Shown: positions 8,218 to 17,090, counted from the first letter of the stretch. The stretch: 64,000 bases of DNA from Candidatus Tectomicrobia bacterium (GCA_016192135.1 JACPUR010000041.1:124001-188000); one strand, 5' to 3'. The notes: generated by a model not told the origin, from the letters alone. A program made the numbers and translations.

Positions 8218-9078
8218 ATGCGTGGCTTCGACTTCGCGGCTCCCACGACCATCCAGGGCATCCTCAAGGCGGCCAAGGGCAAGAAGTACAAGTTCATCGC
8301 CGGAGGGACGAACTTCCTGCCCGACCTCCGCCACGCCCACGACGGCCTCCCCCAACTCGTCATCGACATCTCCCGGGTGGACGCCCTCCGGGGCATCGCC
8401 CTGGCGAAGGGCGAGGTCCGGCTCGGCGCCCTGACCACCATGACCGACCTGCTTGAGAACAAGATCGTCGCCCGCGAGGCGCCCATCCTCCCCGCGATGG
8501 CGGCCAAGTTCGCCGGGCCCATCATCCGCAACCGCGCCAGCGTGGCGGGCAACCTCATCGACGGCGGCCCGGCGGCGGACGCGGCGCCCCCGCTCCTGGC
8601 CCTCAAGGCCGTCGTCCGGCTGGCGGGCCCGGCCGGCAAGCGCGCCGTGCCGCTCGATAAGTTCCTCACCGGCTACCGCAAGACCGCCATCAAGCCCGGC
8701 GAGATCATCACCGAGATCGCCTTCCCGGCCCCCGGGAAGAGCCACAAGTGGGGCTACTACAAGCTCGCCCGGCGGAACGCCATGGCCATCACCGTGGTGG
8801 GGACGGCCGTCGTGCTCAAGATGAAGGGGAACGTCTGCCAGGAGGCGGGCATCTCCCTGGGCTCGGTCAACCCCGCCCCCATCCGCTGCAACGCGGCCGA
8901 GAAGATACTGGAGGGCAAGCCCGTGGACCTTGCCCTCGCCCAGAAGGCCGCCGAGGCGTGCCGCGCGGCGTCCGCCCCGATCGACGACATCCGGGCCTCG
9001 GCCGAGTACCGCAAGCTCATGTGCGAGGTTCTGCCCCGCCGGCTCATCTGCCAGGCGCTCAACATCCCGCTGGACTGA
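8218..9078 (+). CDS. CO dehydrogenase/xanthine dehydrogenase-type FAD subunit (CoxM-like)
   Basis: This 286-residue medium subunit carries FAD and passes electrons from the iron-sulfur subunit in molybdenum hydroxylases. Family segments are FIAGGTNFLPDLR (FAD binding, about 26-38), FAGPIIRNRASVAGNLIDGGPAADAAPPLLAL and the C-terminal EYRKLMCEVLPRRL. ATG 8218 follows a GGGGGACGG-rich stretch. The iron-sulfur subunit gene follows after 43 bp, then MoxR- and CoxE-like maturation genes. The catalytic large subunit (CoxL), normally in the same cluster, is not here, so the substrate (CO or another) cannot be inferred. Confidence 0.9.
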   Translation: MRGFDFAAPTTIQGILKAAKGKKYKFIAGGTNFLPDLRHAHDGLPQLVIDISRVDALRGIALAKGEVRLGALTTMTDLLENKIVAREAPILPAMAAKFAGPIIRNRASVAGNLIDGGPAADAAPPLLALKAVVRLAGPAGKRAVPLDKFLTGYRKTAIKPGEIITEIAFPAPGKSHKWGYYKLARRNAMAITVVGTAVVLKMKGNVCQEAGISLGSVNPAPIRCNAAEKILEGKPVDLALAQKAAEACRAASAPIDDIRASAEYRKLMCEVLPRRLICQALNIPLD

Positions 9079-9121
9079 CCGCGCGCTCACCGCTCTCGCA
9101 TTCACGGGAGATACGATTTCC

Positions 9122-9706
9122 ATGGCCACCGCGACGAAGAAGAAAAAAGCATCAGGTAACGCCAAGGGGAAGACGGCCGCGCGCAAGGCGGCCCCGAGGG
9201 CCGCGGCCTACACGCCTCCGCCGAAGTTCCCGATCTCCTTCACCGTCAACGGGCAGGAGGTCCGCGCGGAGGCGCCGGCCCACACTTCGCTTCTCTACCT
9301 CCTCCGCGACCTGGGCTTCACCGAGGTGAAGAACGGCTGCGAGGCCGGCGACTGCGGGGCCTGCACCGTCCTCCTCGACGGCGTCGCCGTGAACGCCTGC
9401 TGCGCCCTGGGCGTGCAGGCGGACGGCCGCGAGATCACGACCGTCAAGGGAATCGGGACGGTGGACAACCTCCATCCGATCCAGAAGAAGTTCATCGAGC
9501 ACGGCGCCATCCAGTGCGGCTTCTGCACGCCCGGCATGATCGTGGCGGCCTACGAGCTGCTGGAGAAGAAGCCGCGCCCCACGCGCGAGGAGATCAAGGC
9601 GGGCATCGCCGGGAACCTGTGCCGCTGCACGGGCTACGTGAAAATCATCGACGCCATCGAGGCCGCCGGCGGCGAGATGGCTTCCGCCAAGGGAAGGAAA
9701 TCGTGA
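9122..9706 (+). CDS. Molybdenum hydroxylase [2Fe-2S] subunit (CoxS-like)
   Basis: The 194-residue small subunit has the two expected clusters. The ferredoxin-type domain carries Cys 73, 78, 81 and 93 (NGCEAGDCGACTV...NAC). The helical domain carries Cys 132, 135, 167 and 169 (QCGFC...CRC). A Lys/Ala-rich N-terminal extension of about 35 residues precedes the domain and is unusual; it could be a disordered tail rather than a Tat signal, since no RR-F-hydrophobic pattern follows. Its stop overlaps the GTG of the next gene. It should pair with the FAD subunit upstream and a large subunit encoded elsewhere. Confidence 0.93.
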   Translation: MATATKKKKASGNAKGKTAARKAAPRAAAYTPPPKFPISFTVNGQEVRAEAPAHTSLLYLLRDLGFTEVKNGCEAGDCGACTVLLDGVAVNACCALGVQADGREITTVKGIGTVDNLHPIQKKFIEHGAIQCGFCTPGMIVAAYELLEKKPRPTREEIKAGIAGNLCRCTGYVKIIDAIEAAGGEMASAKGRKS

Positions 9707-10644
9707 CCTCAAGCCAAGCGGGCACCTCCCGGCGCAAGAAGTCCGACGCGGATTTCTCCTCCGTCGAGTCGGTGCAGGAGACGCTCAGGAGCCAGGACTA
9801 CATCGCCGACCGCACCCTTGCCACCACGCTCTTCCTCGCCACGAAGCTGGAGAAGCCCCTCTTCCTCGAGGGAGAGGCCGGCGTCGGCAAGACGGAGCTG
9901 GCCAAGGTCCTCGCCAGCGCGCTCGACACCGAGCTCATCCGGCTGCAGTGCTACGAGGGCCTGGACTCGAACTCGGCGCTGTACGAATGGAACTACGCCA
10001 AGCAGCTCCTCCACATCAAGATGGAGGAGGGCCAGAGCGACACCAAGAAGGTCGAGCGCGACATCTTCAGCTCGGATTACCTGATCGAGCGGCCCCTGCT
10101 GCGCGCGCTCGTCCGCTCGAAGGACCGACCGGCCGTCCTCCTCATCGACAAGATCGACCGCTCGGACGAGGAGTTCGAGGCCTTCCTGCTCGAGATCCTC
10201 TCGGACTTCCAGATCACCATCCCCGAGATGGGCACCATCAAGGCGGGGCGGCGGCCGGTGGTCATCCTCACCTCGAACCGCACCCGCGAGATCCACGACG
10301 CCCTGAAGCGCCGCTGCCTTTACCTGTGGGTGGACTACCCCTCCTTCGAGAAGGAGGTGGAGATCATCCTCACCAAGGTGCCCGCCGCCCCCCGGCGGCT
10401 GGCCGAGCAGATCACGCGCTTCATGGGCCAGGCGCGGACCATGGACTTCTACAAGCGCCCGGGCGTCGCCGAGACGCTCGACTGGGCGCAGGCCCTCCTG
10501 GCCCTCCACCGCCAGGAGCTCGACCCGCAGTCCGTGCGCGAGACCATCGGCTGCATCCTGAAGTACCAGGACGACATCAAGCGGGTCGAAGAGGACGGCC
10601 TCGACCGCCTCGTCGCCACCGCCCACACCTCGCCCGAGGTGTGA
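9703..10644 (+). CDS. MoxR-family AAA+ ATPase (CoxD-like) with altered Walker B
   Basis: MoxR/CoxD ATPases act as chaperones in metal-cofactor insertion, in CO dehydrogenase clusters for the Mo-Cu site. The 313-residue protein has Walker A GEAGVGKT (57-64), the family segment SDFQITIPEMGTI and sensor/Arg-finger regions (LTSNRTREIHDALKRRC). Walker B, normally LLIDEIDR, reads LLIDKIDR: residue 150 is Lys instead of the Glu that activates water for ATP hydrolysis. The codon is AAG and one base change from GAG would restore it. GTG 9703 overlaps the CoxS-like stop (GTGA). ATP binding is likely retained and hydrolysis doubtful. Confidence 0.9.
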   Translation: MTSSQAGTSRRKKSDADFSSVESVQETLRSQDYIADRTLATTLFLATKLEKPLFLEGEAGVGKTELAKVLASALDTELIRLQCYEGLDSNSALYEWNYAKQLLHIKMEEGQSDTKKVERDIFSSDYLIERPLLRALVRSKDRPAVLLIDKIDRSDEEFEAFLLEILSDFQITIPEMGTIKAGRRPVVILTSNRTREIHDALKRRCLYLWVDYPSFEKEVEIILTKVPAAPRRLAEQITRFMGQARTMDFYKRPGVAETLDWAQALLALHRQELDPQSVRETIGCILKYQDDIKRVEEDGLDRLVATAHTSPEV

Positions 10645-10663
10645 GCGCGCGCGGAGCCTTGAG

Positions 10664-11920
10664 ATGGTGATGCGCCCCATCGTCGGCGGCACCCTCCCCC
10701 AGCGCCGCATCCGGGTGCCGGGCAAGGGCCTCCAGGGGGAAGTGGTCGGCTTCTGCCGCTCGCTGCGCCGGGCGGGGCTGAAGATCACCTCCGGCCGCAT
10801 CATCGACCTCTTCCGCAGCCTCGACGTCCTCGACATCACCGACCTCCAGAACCTCTATATCGCCGGCAAGTCGAATCTCGTGTGTAGCAAGGAAGAGGAG
10901 GCGCTCTACGACGCCATCTTCCGCCGGTACTGGTTCGACGAACGGGCGAACCGCTCCGAGGCGGACGACTCGGTGGACATGGAGGCCCCCTTCGGCGACG
11001 AGGGCGAGGAGGGCTCGGCGCAGGAGGGCGGCAAGCCCTCGGACGAGGGAGACAAGCAGGGAGACGGCAAGGACCAGCCGGGGCTCCCCTCGGACGAGGA
11101 GACCGACGCGGGCGCCGAGCCGGGCGACCCGAGCGATGAGGAGGAGGGCAGCCCCTCCTACAGCCCGGCCGAGATACTGGCGCAAAAGGACTTCTCCACC
11201 TTCGAGGCGGACCAAGTGGCCGAGCTGCGGCGCATCATCGCCAAGCTCGTCCCCAAGCTCGCCACCAAGATCAGCCGGCGCAAGCGGCCCGACATGCGCG
11301 CCCAGGAAGTGGACATGCGGCGGAGCGTCAAGCGGAGCATCCGCACCGGGGGCGAGGTGATGAACCTCTTCCGCCGCAAGCGGCGCATCCAGAAGACGCA
11401 GATCATCCTCCTCTGCGACGTCTCGGGCTCGATGGACAGCTACAGCCAGTTCCTCATCCAGTTCCTCTACAGCCTGCAGAACGAGATCAAGTCGCTGCGC
11501 ACCTTCGTGTTTAGCACGCGCCTGACCGACGCCACGCCCTACCTCCGCCACAAGGACGTGAGCCAGGCCCTGCGGCGCCTCGCCCAGGAGGTGCACGACT
11601 GGAGCGGCGGCACCCAGATCGGCAACTGCCTGCGGACGTTCAACTTCCACTACGGCCGCACCATCCTGAACAGCCGCACCATCGTCATCATCATCTCGGA
11701 CGGCTGGGACCGCGGCGACACCGAGGTGCTCTCCGAGGAGATGGAACGGCTCCGGCGCAAGTGCTACCGGCTGATCTGGCTCAACCCGCTGCTCGGGAGC
11801 CCCGGCTACCGGCCCATCGACCGCGGCATGCGGACCGCCCTGCCCTACTGCGATGAGTTCATGTCGGCGCACAACCTCGACAGCCTGGTCGAGATGACGG
11901 ACAAGATCGCCCGCATCTGA
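10664..11920 (+). CDS. VWA-domain protein, CoxE-like partner of the MoxR ATPase
   Basis: A 418-residue protein with a C-terminal von Willebrand factor A domain. The metal-ion-dependent adhesion site DVSGSMD gives the DxSxS residues 252, 254 and 256, followed by SGGTQIG and IIISDGWDRGD. Residues about 98-165 form a highly acidic, low-complexity linker. MoxR-VWA pairs work together, and CoxE is needed with CoxD for active CO dehydrogenase in characterised bacteria. It lies 19 bp behind the MoxR-like gene, so it is co-transcribed. ATG 10664 or GTG 10667 could initiate. Confidence 0.9.
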   Translation: MVMRPIVGGTLPQRRIRVPGKGLQGEVVGFCRSLRRAGLKITSGRIIDLFRSLDVLDITDLQNLYIAGKSNLVCSKEEEALYDAIFRRYWFDERANRSEADDSVDMEAPFGDEGEEGSAQEGGKPSDEGDKQGDGKDQPGLPSDEETDAGAEPGDPSDEEEGSPSYSPAEILAQKDFSTFEADQVAELRRIIAKLVPKLATKISRRKRPDMRAQEVDMRRSVKRSIRTGGEVMNLFRRKRRIQKTQIILLCDVSGSMDSYSQFLIQFLYSLQNEIKSLRTFVFSTRLTDATPYLRHKDVSQALRRLAQEVHDWSGGTQIGNCLRTFNFHYGRTILNSRTIVIIISDGWDRGDTEVLSEEMERLRRKCYRLIWLNPLLGSPGYRPIDRGMRTALPYCDEFMSAHNLDSLVEMTDKIARI

Positions 11921-12011
11921 GCCCCTTTCCCAAAAACGCTTCCCAGGCTATATACTCCCGCCCGTCGCGGGTCCCCGGCCCGCGCATCCCGGACTGGCGG
12001 AGGCCGCGCGG

Positions 12012-12683
12012 ATGGCCAAGCTGTTGATTTTCACCGCCGACGACGGCTTCGCCGACGCCCTCGGCCGGTCGCTCCGGCGGGAAGGCCACTTCTGCAAGGT
12101 CGTCGAGGACGAGGTCGCGGCCCTCCAGGAGCTGCGCGCCCGGGGCCTCTCCCTCGTCCTGCTGGACGACGCCCCCGCCCTTCCCTCCGTCAAGGACCTG
12201 CGGGAGTGGACGCCCCTTCCCATCCTCCTCCTGGTGGACCCGAGCCGGCTCGCCCAGCTCCCGGCTCCTCTTGAGGCGGACGATATCCTCGTCAAGCCCG
12301 TCCGCGAGGAGGAGATTCTCTTCCGCGTCCGCAATCTGTGCGATCAGCGCCCCGCCTCCGCGGCGGGAGCCGATGCCGGGGGCACCGTGCGCGCGCAGGG
12401 CCTCGCGCTGGACGAGGAACGCTACGAGATCCGCCTCGACGGCAACCTCATCGACCTCACCTACCGTGAGTTCGAGCTCCTCAAGCACCTGATGAACAAT
12501 CCCGGCCGCGTCTTCGACCGGGAGCAGCTCCTGAACCTCGTGTGGGGCGTGGACTACATCGGCGGGCCCAGGACGGTGGATGTCCACATCCGGCGCATCC
12601 GGGCCAAGATCGAGGTCGGGGGGCGCACCTTCATCACCACCATACGGGGCGTGGGCTACAAGTTCACCGGAGATGGTGGGTAG
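12012..12683 (+). CDS. OmpR/PhoB-type response regulator, divergent receiver, no partner kinase
   Basis: The 223-residue protein has a receiver-like N-terminal domain (acidic pair D10-D11, candidate phospho-Asp in LLDDAP at about 52-53, Lys 95 in LVKP) and a clear C-terminal winged helix (about 130-220, with LTYREFELLKHL and IRGVGYKF). The receiver is weakly conserved around the phosphorylation loop and lacks the usual Thr/Ser context, so it may work without phosphorylation. No histidine kinase is adjacent. The genes that follow are for ammonium transport and glutamine synthetase, which makes nitrogen control possible but unproven. Confidence 0.88.
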   Translation: MAKLLIFTADDGFADALGRSLRREGHFCKVVEDEVAALQELRARGLSLVLLDDAPALPSVKDLREWTPLPILLLVDPSRLAQLPAPLEADDILVKPVREEEILFRVRNLCDQRPASAAGADAGGTVRAQGLALDEERYEIRLDGNLIDLTYREFELLKHLMNNPGRVFDREQLLNLVWGVDYIGGPRTVDVHIRRIRAKIEVGGRTFITTIRGVGYKFTGDGG

Positions 12684-12991
12684 CGCGAAATCTCACAACT
12701 TTACTTGTCCCTGCGGCCGCCCCCGCGCGCCTGTGGGGGTGGGCAGGGGCGGTTCGCGGACCGCCCCCTGCGGAAATATGCGGTGTCTTCCGGGTCGCGG
12801 CGCAAGGGCCGGGTATGGCCCCGGCGGCGAGGATTTCTCCCCCCCTTCTCCTCTCCCCCACGCCTCCGTTTTTAATCCTGCCGAAATGCTCGCGTAATTT
12901 GCCCGAAACATCCTCCCCCTAGCATCCCTCGCGGCGGTCGGGGCGGAGACCCAGCATTCCACAGCCTGCCGACTTCATCGGAGGGAGCACA
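12684..12991. other. Intergenic region upstream of the ammonium transporter gene
   Basis: About 308 bp. It holds one interspersed palindromic repeat (12743-12771) and C/T-rich sequence. No sigma54 GG-N10-GC type promoter could be identified confidently before the ammonium transporter gene. No ORF is supported, and none of the short open frames shows family similarity. Confidence 0.5.
12743..12771. repeat. Interspersed palindromic repeat, variant copy
   Basis: GGGGCGGTTCGCG-GACCGCCCC core flanked by GCA/TGC. It is nearly identical to the perfect palindromes at 15894-15921 and 18963-18990, so it is a diverged member of the same REP-like family. Confidence 0.7.
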
Positions 12992-14407
12992 ATGCGCAGA
13001 TTTTCATGGGGAGCCCTGCAACTCGCCGCGGTGGGGGCCGGTGTGGGCCTGGCCGGAGCGGCCTGGGCCCAAGACGCGGCGGCCCTCAAGAAGACCCTTG
13101 ACGCGCTCCAGGCCTCGGCGGGCGACCTGAGGGTCGCGGTCGACACCGTCTGGGTTCTGGTCACGGCGTTCTTGGTCTTCTGGATGAACGCCGGATTCGC
13201 GATGGTGGAAACCGGGCTTTGCCGCGCGAAGAACGCCGTGGCGGTCCTCTACAAGAACTTCGCCGTCTTTGCCGCTTCCTCGCTGGCCTTCTGGGCCGTC
13301 GGCTTCGCCGTCATGTTCGGCGACGGCACTCCGATCTTCGGCCTCTCGGGCTGGTTCCTCGGAGGGGCCGACAACAGCCCCGCGATGGGCGAGGCGTATA
13401 AGGGCATCTTCGCCTCCCTGAACTGGACGGGCGTACCTCTCTACGCCAAGTTCTTCTTCCAGCTCGTCTTCGCCGGCACCGCCGCCACCATCGTTTCCGG
13501 CTGCGTGGCCGAGCGCATCCATTTCGCGGCCTTCATGCTTTTCTCGTTCCTCCTCGTGGCCATCGTCTACCCCGTCGGGGGGCACTGGATCTGGGGCGGG
13601 GGCTGGCTGGGCACCATGGGCATGCTGGACTTCGCGGGCTCGACCGTCGTGCACTCGATCGGCGGCTGGGCCGGGCTCGCGGGAATCATCGTGCTCGGCC
13701 CGCGCATGGGGAAGTACGGCCCCGGCGGCAAGATCAACCCCATCCCCGGCCACCAGATGGGCTACGTCGCCCTGGGCGGCCTCATCCTCTGGCTCGGCTG
13801 GTTCGGCTTCAACCCGGGCAGCACCATGGCCGCCGTTCCGGCCGACATCGCCCGCATCGCCCTGACGACGAACATGGCGGCGGCGACCGCGATCATCACC
13901 TCGAGCATCACCTCCCGCTATGCGTTCGGCAAGGCCGATTTCTCGATGTGCGTGAACGGCGCCCTGGCCGGCCTGGTGGCCATCACCGCCCCCTGCGCCT
14001 TTGTGACTCCCGTGGCCTCGGTCGTCATCGGCGCCATCGCGGGCGTGCTGGTCTGCTTCGCGGTGCCCTTCTTCGACAAGATCAAGATCGACGACCCGGT
14101 CGGCGCCCTCTCGGTCCACCTGGTCTGCGGCATCTTTGGGACCCTGGCGGTGGGCATCTGGGCGAACCCCGAATTCGCCCCCGGCAAGGCGGCGGGCCTC
14201 CTGTGGGGCGGCGGGCTCACCCTCCTCATCAAGCAGATCACGGGCGTGGTGGCCGTCGGCGTCTTCGCGTTTCTCCTGAGCCTGATTCTGTGGTATATCG
14301 TGCGGGCCGTGACCGGGCTGCGCGTGGAGCCGGAAGCCGAGCTGAGCGGCCTCGACCTCGCCGAGCACGGCATGGAGGCCTATCCGGCCGAACAACTGGT
14401 GCGGTAA
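12992..14407 (+). CDS. amtB: Ammonium transporter (Amt family)
   Basis: A 471-residue membrane channel for NH4+/NH3. An N-terminal signal-like segment ends near AGAAWAQDAAA and about 11 membrane helices follow, with Amt signatures DTVWVLVTAFLVFWMNAGFA, FAGTAATIVSG and DFAGSTVVHSIGG; the His in the last segment belongs to the conserved pore. The C-terminal cytoplasmic tail is present (RVEPEAELSGLDLAEHG). ATG 12992 follows GGAGGGAG. Amt genes usually accompany a PII (glnK) gene, but none is seen here; glutamine synthetase follows instead, consistent with ammonium assimilation. Confidence 0.95.
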   Translation: MRRFSWGALQLAAVGAGVGLAGAAWAQDAAALKKTLDALQASAGDLRVAVDTVWVLVTAFLVFWMNAGFAMVETGLCRAKNAVAVLYKNFAVFAASSLAFWAVGFAVMFGDGTPIFGLSGWFLGGADNSPAMGEAYKGIFASLNWTGVPLYAKFFFQLVFAGTAATIVSGCVAERIHFAAFMLFSFLLVAIVYPVGGHWIWGGGWLGTMGMLDFAGSTVVHSIGGWAGLAGIIVLGPRMGKYGPGGKINPIPGHQMGYVALGGLILWLGWFGFNPGSTMAAVPADIARIALTTNMAAATAIITSSITSRYAFGKADFSMCVNGALAGLVAITAPCAFVTPVASVVIGAIAGVLVCFAVPFFDKIKIDDPVGALSVHLVCGIFGTLAVGIWANPEFAPGKAAGLLWGGGLTLLIKQITGVVAVGVFAFLLSLILWYIVRAVTGLRVEPEAELSGLDLAEHGMEAYPAEQLVR

Positions 14408-14524
14408 TCCGGGGCGGACGCTTCAAGCGGCGGACGCCGTGCCGAGCCGAGGGGGTTCCCGAGAGGGGCCCCCTCGCTTGGCGCTTTCGGGGAACTCCGG
14501 ACCGCCCCCGCGGCGGAGAGCATC

Positions 14525-15871
14525 GTGACCGACGGCCTGCAGGACCGGGACAAGGAGTTCGTCCTCAACCAAGCGCGCGAGCTCGACGTGCGCTTCATCC
14601 GCATGTGGTTCACCGACATCCTGGGCTTCCTCAAGAGCTTCGCCATCACCATCGAGGAGCTCGAGACGGCGCTGTACGAGGGCCACCTCTTCGACGGCTC
14701 CGCCATCGAGGGCTTCGCCCGGATCGAGGAAAGCGACATGTTCGCCGTCCCCGATCCCACCACCTTCTGCGTCCTTCCCTGGCGCCCCCGCGACGGAGGC
14801 GCCGTGGCCCGCATGTTCTGCCACATCAACCTGCCCGACGGCACGCCCTACCCCGGGGAGCCCCGCTACGTCCTGCGGCGCACGCTGGAGGGCGCCGCCG
14901 CCAAGGGCTACACCTTCTACGTGGGGCTCGAGTTCGAGCATTACTATTTCCAGTCCAGCGAGACGCCCCTCAAGAAGCTCGACCGGGGCACCTACTTCGA
15001 TCTCACGCCTCTCGACGTTGCCAGCGACATGCGCCGCGACACCGTCCTCACCCTCGAGGCCATGGGCATCGGCGTCGAGTACAGCCATCACGAGGCGGGG
15101 CCGAGCCAGCACGAGATCGACCTCCGCTACGGCGACGCCCTCACCATGGCGGACAACGCCATGACCTACCGCCTCGTCGTGAAGGAGGTGGCGATCCGCC
15201 ACGGCGTCTACGCGACCTTCATGCCCAAGCCCCTCCCCGACGCGAACGGGAGCGGCATGCACACCCACCTCTCCCTCTTCCAGGGGCGGGAGAACCTCTT
15301 CTACGACGCCAAGAAAAAGGACGGCCTCTCGGACCAGTGCCTCTCCTTCATCGCCGGCATGCTGAAGCACGTGCCCGAGATCACCCTGGTGCTCAACCAG
15401 TGGGTGAACAGCTACAAGCGCCTCGTGCCCGGCTACGAGGCCCCGGTCTACCTCTCGTGGGCCCACAAGAACCGCAGCGACCTCATCCGCATCCCCAGCA
15501 ACCGCAAGGGCCGAACCCAGGACACCCGCCTCGAGCTGCGCTCGCCCGACCCGGCCTGCAACCCCTACCTGGCCTTCGCCTGCATTCTCGCGGCCGGCAT
15601 GGAGGGGATCGAGATGGGCTACCCGCCGGTGCCCCCGGTGGAGGAGAACGTCTTCAAGCTGAGCCCCTCCGAGCGGGAGAGGCGGGGCATCCAGGCGCTG
15701 CCGGGGGATCTGAACGAGGCCATCAAGCTGGCCGAGCGGAGCGAGCTGCTGCGCCGGGTCTTCGGCGAGCCGCTCTTCGGCAAGTTCATCGAGAACAAGA
15801 AGCTCGAGTGGGAGCGCTACCGCGCCCACGTCACGGACTACGAGCTGGGCGCCTACCTGCCGCTGCTGTGA
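14525..15871 (+). CDS. glnA: Glutamine synthetase type I (short form, no adenylylation site)
   Basis: The 448-residue protein condenses glutamate and ammonia with ATP. Visible family parts are FDGSAIEGFARIEESDM, the active-site segments EFEHYYF and SHHEAGPSQHEID, the glutamate/metal-binding NGSGMHTHLSL, and NPYLAFACILAAGMEG. The C-terminal Tyr region (NLYDLPPEE) that is adenylylated in GSI-beta enzymes is absent, so it resembles GSI-alpha forms regulated by feedback or protein partners. GTG 14525 starts the frame 117 bp after the ammonium transporter gene, so the two are probably one operon. Confidence 0.93.
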   Translation: MTDGLQDRDKEFVLNQARELDVRFIRMWFTDILGFLKSFAITIEELETALYEGHLFDGSAIEGFARIEESDMFAVPDPTTFCVLPWRPRDGGAVARMFCHINLPDGTPYPGEPRYVLRRTLEGAAAKGYTFYVGLEFEHYYFQSSETPLKKLDRGTYFDLTPLDVASDMRRDTVLTLEAMGIGVEYSHHEAGPSQHEIDLRYGDALTMADNAMTYRLVVKEVAIRHGVYATFMPKPLPDANGSGMHTHLSLFQGRENLFYDAKKKDGLSDQCLSFIAGMLKHVPEITLVLNQWVNSYKRLVPGYEAPVYLSWAHKNRSDLIRIPSNRKGRTQDTRLELRSPDPACNPYLAFACILAAGMEGIEMGYPPVPPVEENVFKLSPSERERRGIQALPGDLNEAIKLAERSELLRRVFGEPLFGKFIENKKLEWERYRAHVTDYELGAYLPLL

Positions 15872-15893
15872 CAACGGCTGGGCACCAGCACCC

Positions 15894-15921
15894 GTAGGGG
15901 CGGTTCGCGAACCGCCCCTAC
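15894..15921. repeat. Interspersed 28-bp palindromic repeat
   Basis: A perfect palindrome with arms GTAGGGGCGGTTCG and CGAACCGCCCCTAC, lying between the convergent ends of the glutamine synthetase and phosphofructokinase genes. An identical copy is at 18963-18990. It could form a stable hairpin in transcripts from either strand. Confidence 0.85.
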
Positions 15922-15952
15922 AAAAACCGCCCCTGCCACCAGTGGCAGCCCC

Positions 15953-16993
15953 CTACCCGAAGAAGAGCTGGGCGGCCTGGTAGAAGTCCTCTCTCAGCTC
16001 GTTCACCCGCCCCTTCACCTCCCGCAGCGGGATGGTGACGATGTCGAGCCCGCGCAGCGCCACCATCACCCCCCAGACGCCCTCGTGGGCGAGCTCGGCG
16101 GCCCGCACCCCCAGGCGCGTGGCGAGCACCCGGTCGAAGGGTACGGGCGACCCCCCCCGCTGGATGTGCCCGAGGATGACAGCGCGCGTCTCCTTGCCCA
16201 TGCGGGAGTTGATCTCTTGCGCAAGCCATTCGCCGACGCCGCCGAGCTGGACGTGGCCGAACTCGTCCACCTCCTTGGAGCGCGTGACGAACTTGTCGAA
16301 GCCCTTGGGCTTGGCCCCCTCCGCCACCACGACGCAGGCGAAGAAGCGCCCCCGCTCGAAGCGCCTCTGGAGCACCGACACCACCTCGTCGAGGTCGAAG
16401 GGCTTCTCGGGGACGAGGATGAGGTCGGCCCCGCCCGCCAGCCCGGCGTAGGTGGCCAGCCAGCCGGAGTGCCGCCCCATCACCTCGAGGACGATGATCC
16501 GGTCGTGGGCCTCGGCGGTGGTGCGGAGGCGGTCCATGGCGTCCACGATGACGCTCGCCGCGGTGTGGAAACCGAAGGAGTAATCCGTGCGGCCGATGTC
16601 GTTGTCGATGGTCTTGGGGACGCTGATGACCTTCAGGCCCATCTGGCGGACGGCCTCGGCCACGCTCAGGGTGTCGTCGCCCCCGATGGCGATGAGGCCG
16701 TCGAGCCCGGCCTCGTGCCAGGTCTGGCTGAGCCGGGCCATGAGCCCGGGATCCCGGGCCGGGTTGGCCCGAGAGCTGCCCAGGATGGTGCCGCCGATGG
16801 AGTGGATGCCCGCCACCATCTGGGGGGTGACCTCGCAGAAGTCGCCGTCGATGAAGCCCTTCCATCCCCGCCGGACCCCGATGGTCCGGGTGCCCCGGTT
16901 GACGTTCACGACGGTCACGGCCCGGATGACGCAGTTGAGGCCGGGGCAGTCGCCCCCACCGGTGAGGATTCCCAGCTTCATTTCCTGTGGCAT
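15953..16993 (-). CDS. 6-phosphofructokinase, pyrophosphate-dependent type by motif
   Basis: Phosphofructokinase family, about 346 residues, phosphorylating fructose 6-phosphate. Counted from the TTG at 17026, GGDD at 115-118 (ATP enzymes have GGDGS) and PKTIDND at 137-143 (ATP enzymes have PGTIDND) are the two classical markers of PPi-dependent enzymes. EVMGRHSGWLA and LGHIQRGG are substrate-binding segments. ATG 16993 was preferred because AGGTG lies 9 nt upstream; ATG 16981 would give the typical MKLGILTGGGDCPG start. A PPi enzyme is reversible and can serve glycolysis or gluconeogenesis. Confidence 0.9.
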   Translation of the reverse strand: MPQEMKLGILTGGGDCPGLNCVIRAVTVVNVNRGTRTIGVRRGWKGFIDGDFCEVTPQMVAGIHSIGGTILGSSRANPARDPGLMARLSQTWHEAGLDGLIAIGGDDTLSVAEAVRQMGLKVISVPKTIDNDIGRTDYSFGFHTAASVIVDAMDRLRTTAEAHDRIIVLEVMGRHSGWLATYAGLAGGADLILVPEKPFDLDEVVSVLQRRFERGRFFACVVVAEGAKPKGFDKFVTRSKEVDEFGHVQLGGVGEWLAQEINSRMGKETRAVILGHIQRGGSPVPFDRVLATRLGVRAAELAHEGVWGVMVALRGLDIVTIPLREVKGRVNELREDFYQAAQLFFG

Positions 16994-17090
16994 GGGGGTG
17001 GACACCTGAGTCGGCGGCGTGTTCAAGGTCCTGCTCCGGGGCTGTCCCTCCGGCCTCTCCCTCCATCCTCCGCCTAAAGGGGGGGCGGGT

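Noticed and set aside
7931-8218. A riboswitch between mtaB and the CO-dehydrogenase-like operon
   Set aside because: No known aptamer core could be recognised in this stretch.
12684-12991. A sigma54 promoter for the ammonium transporter gene
   Set aside because: No TGGCAC-N5-TTGC-like sequence was found.
13004-14395. Long antisense ORF opposite the ammonium transporter gene (and similar ones opposite many genes)
   Set aside because: High-GC codon bias opens antisense frames; translations are rich in Arg, Gly, Ala and His and show no family pattern.
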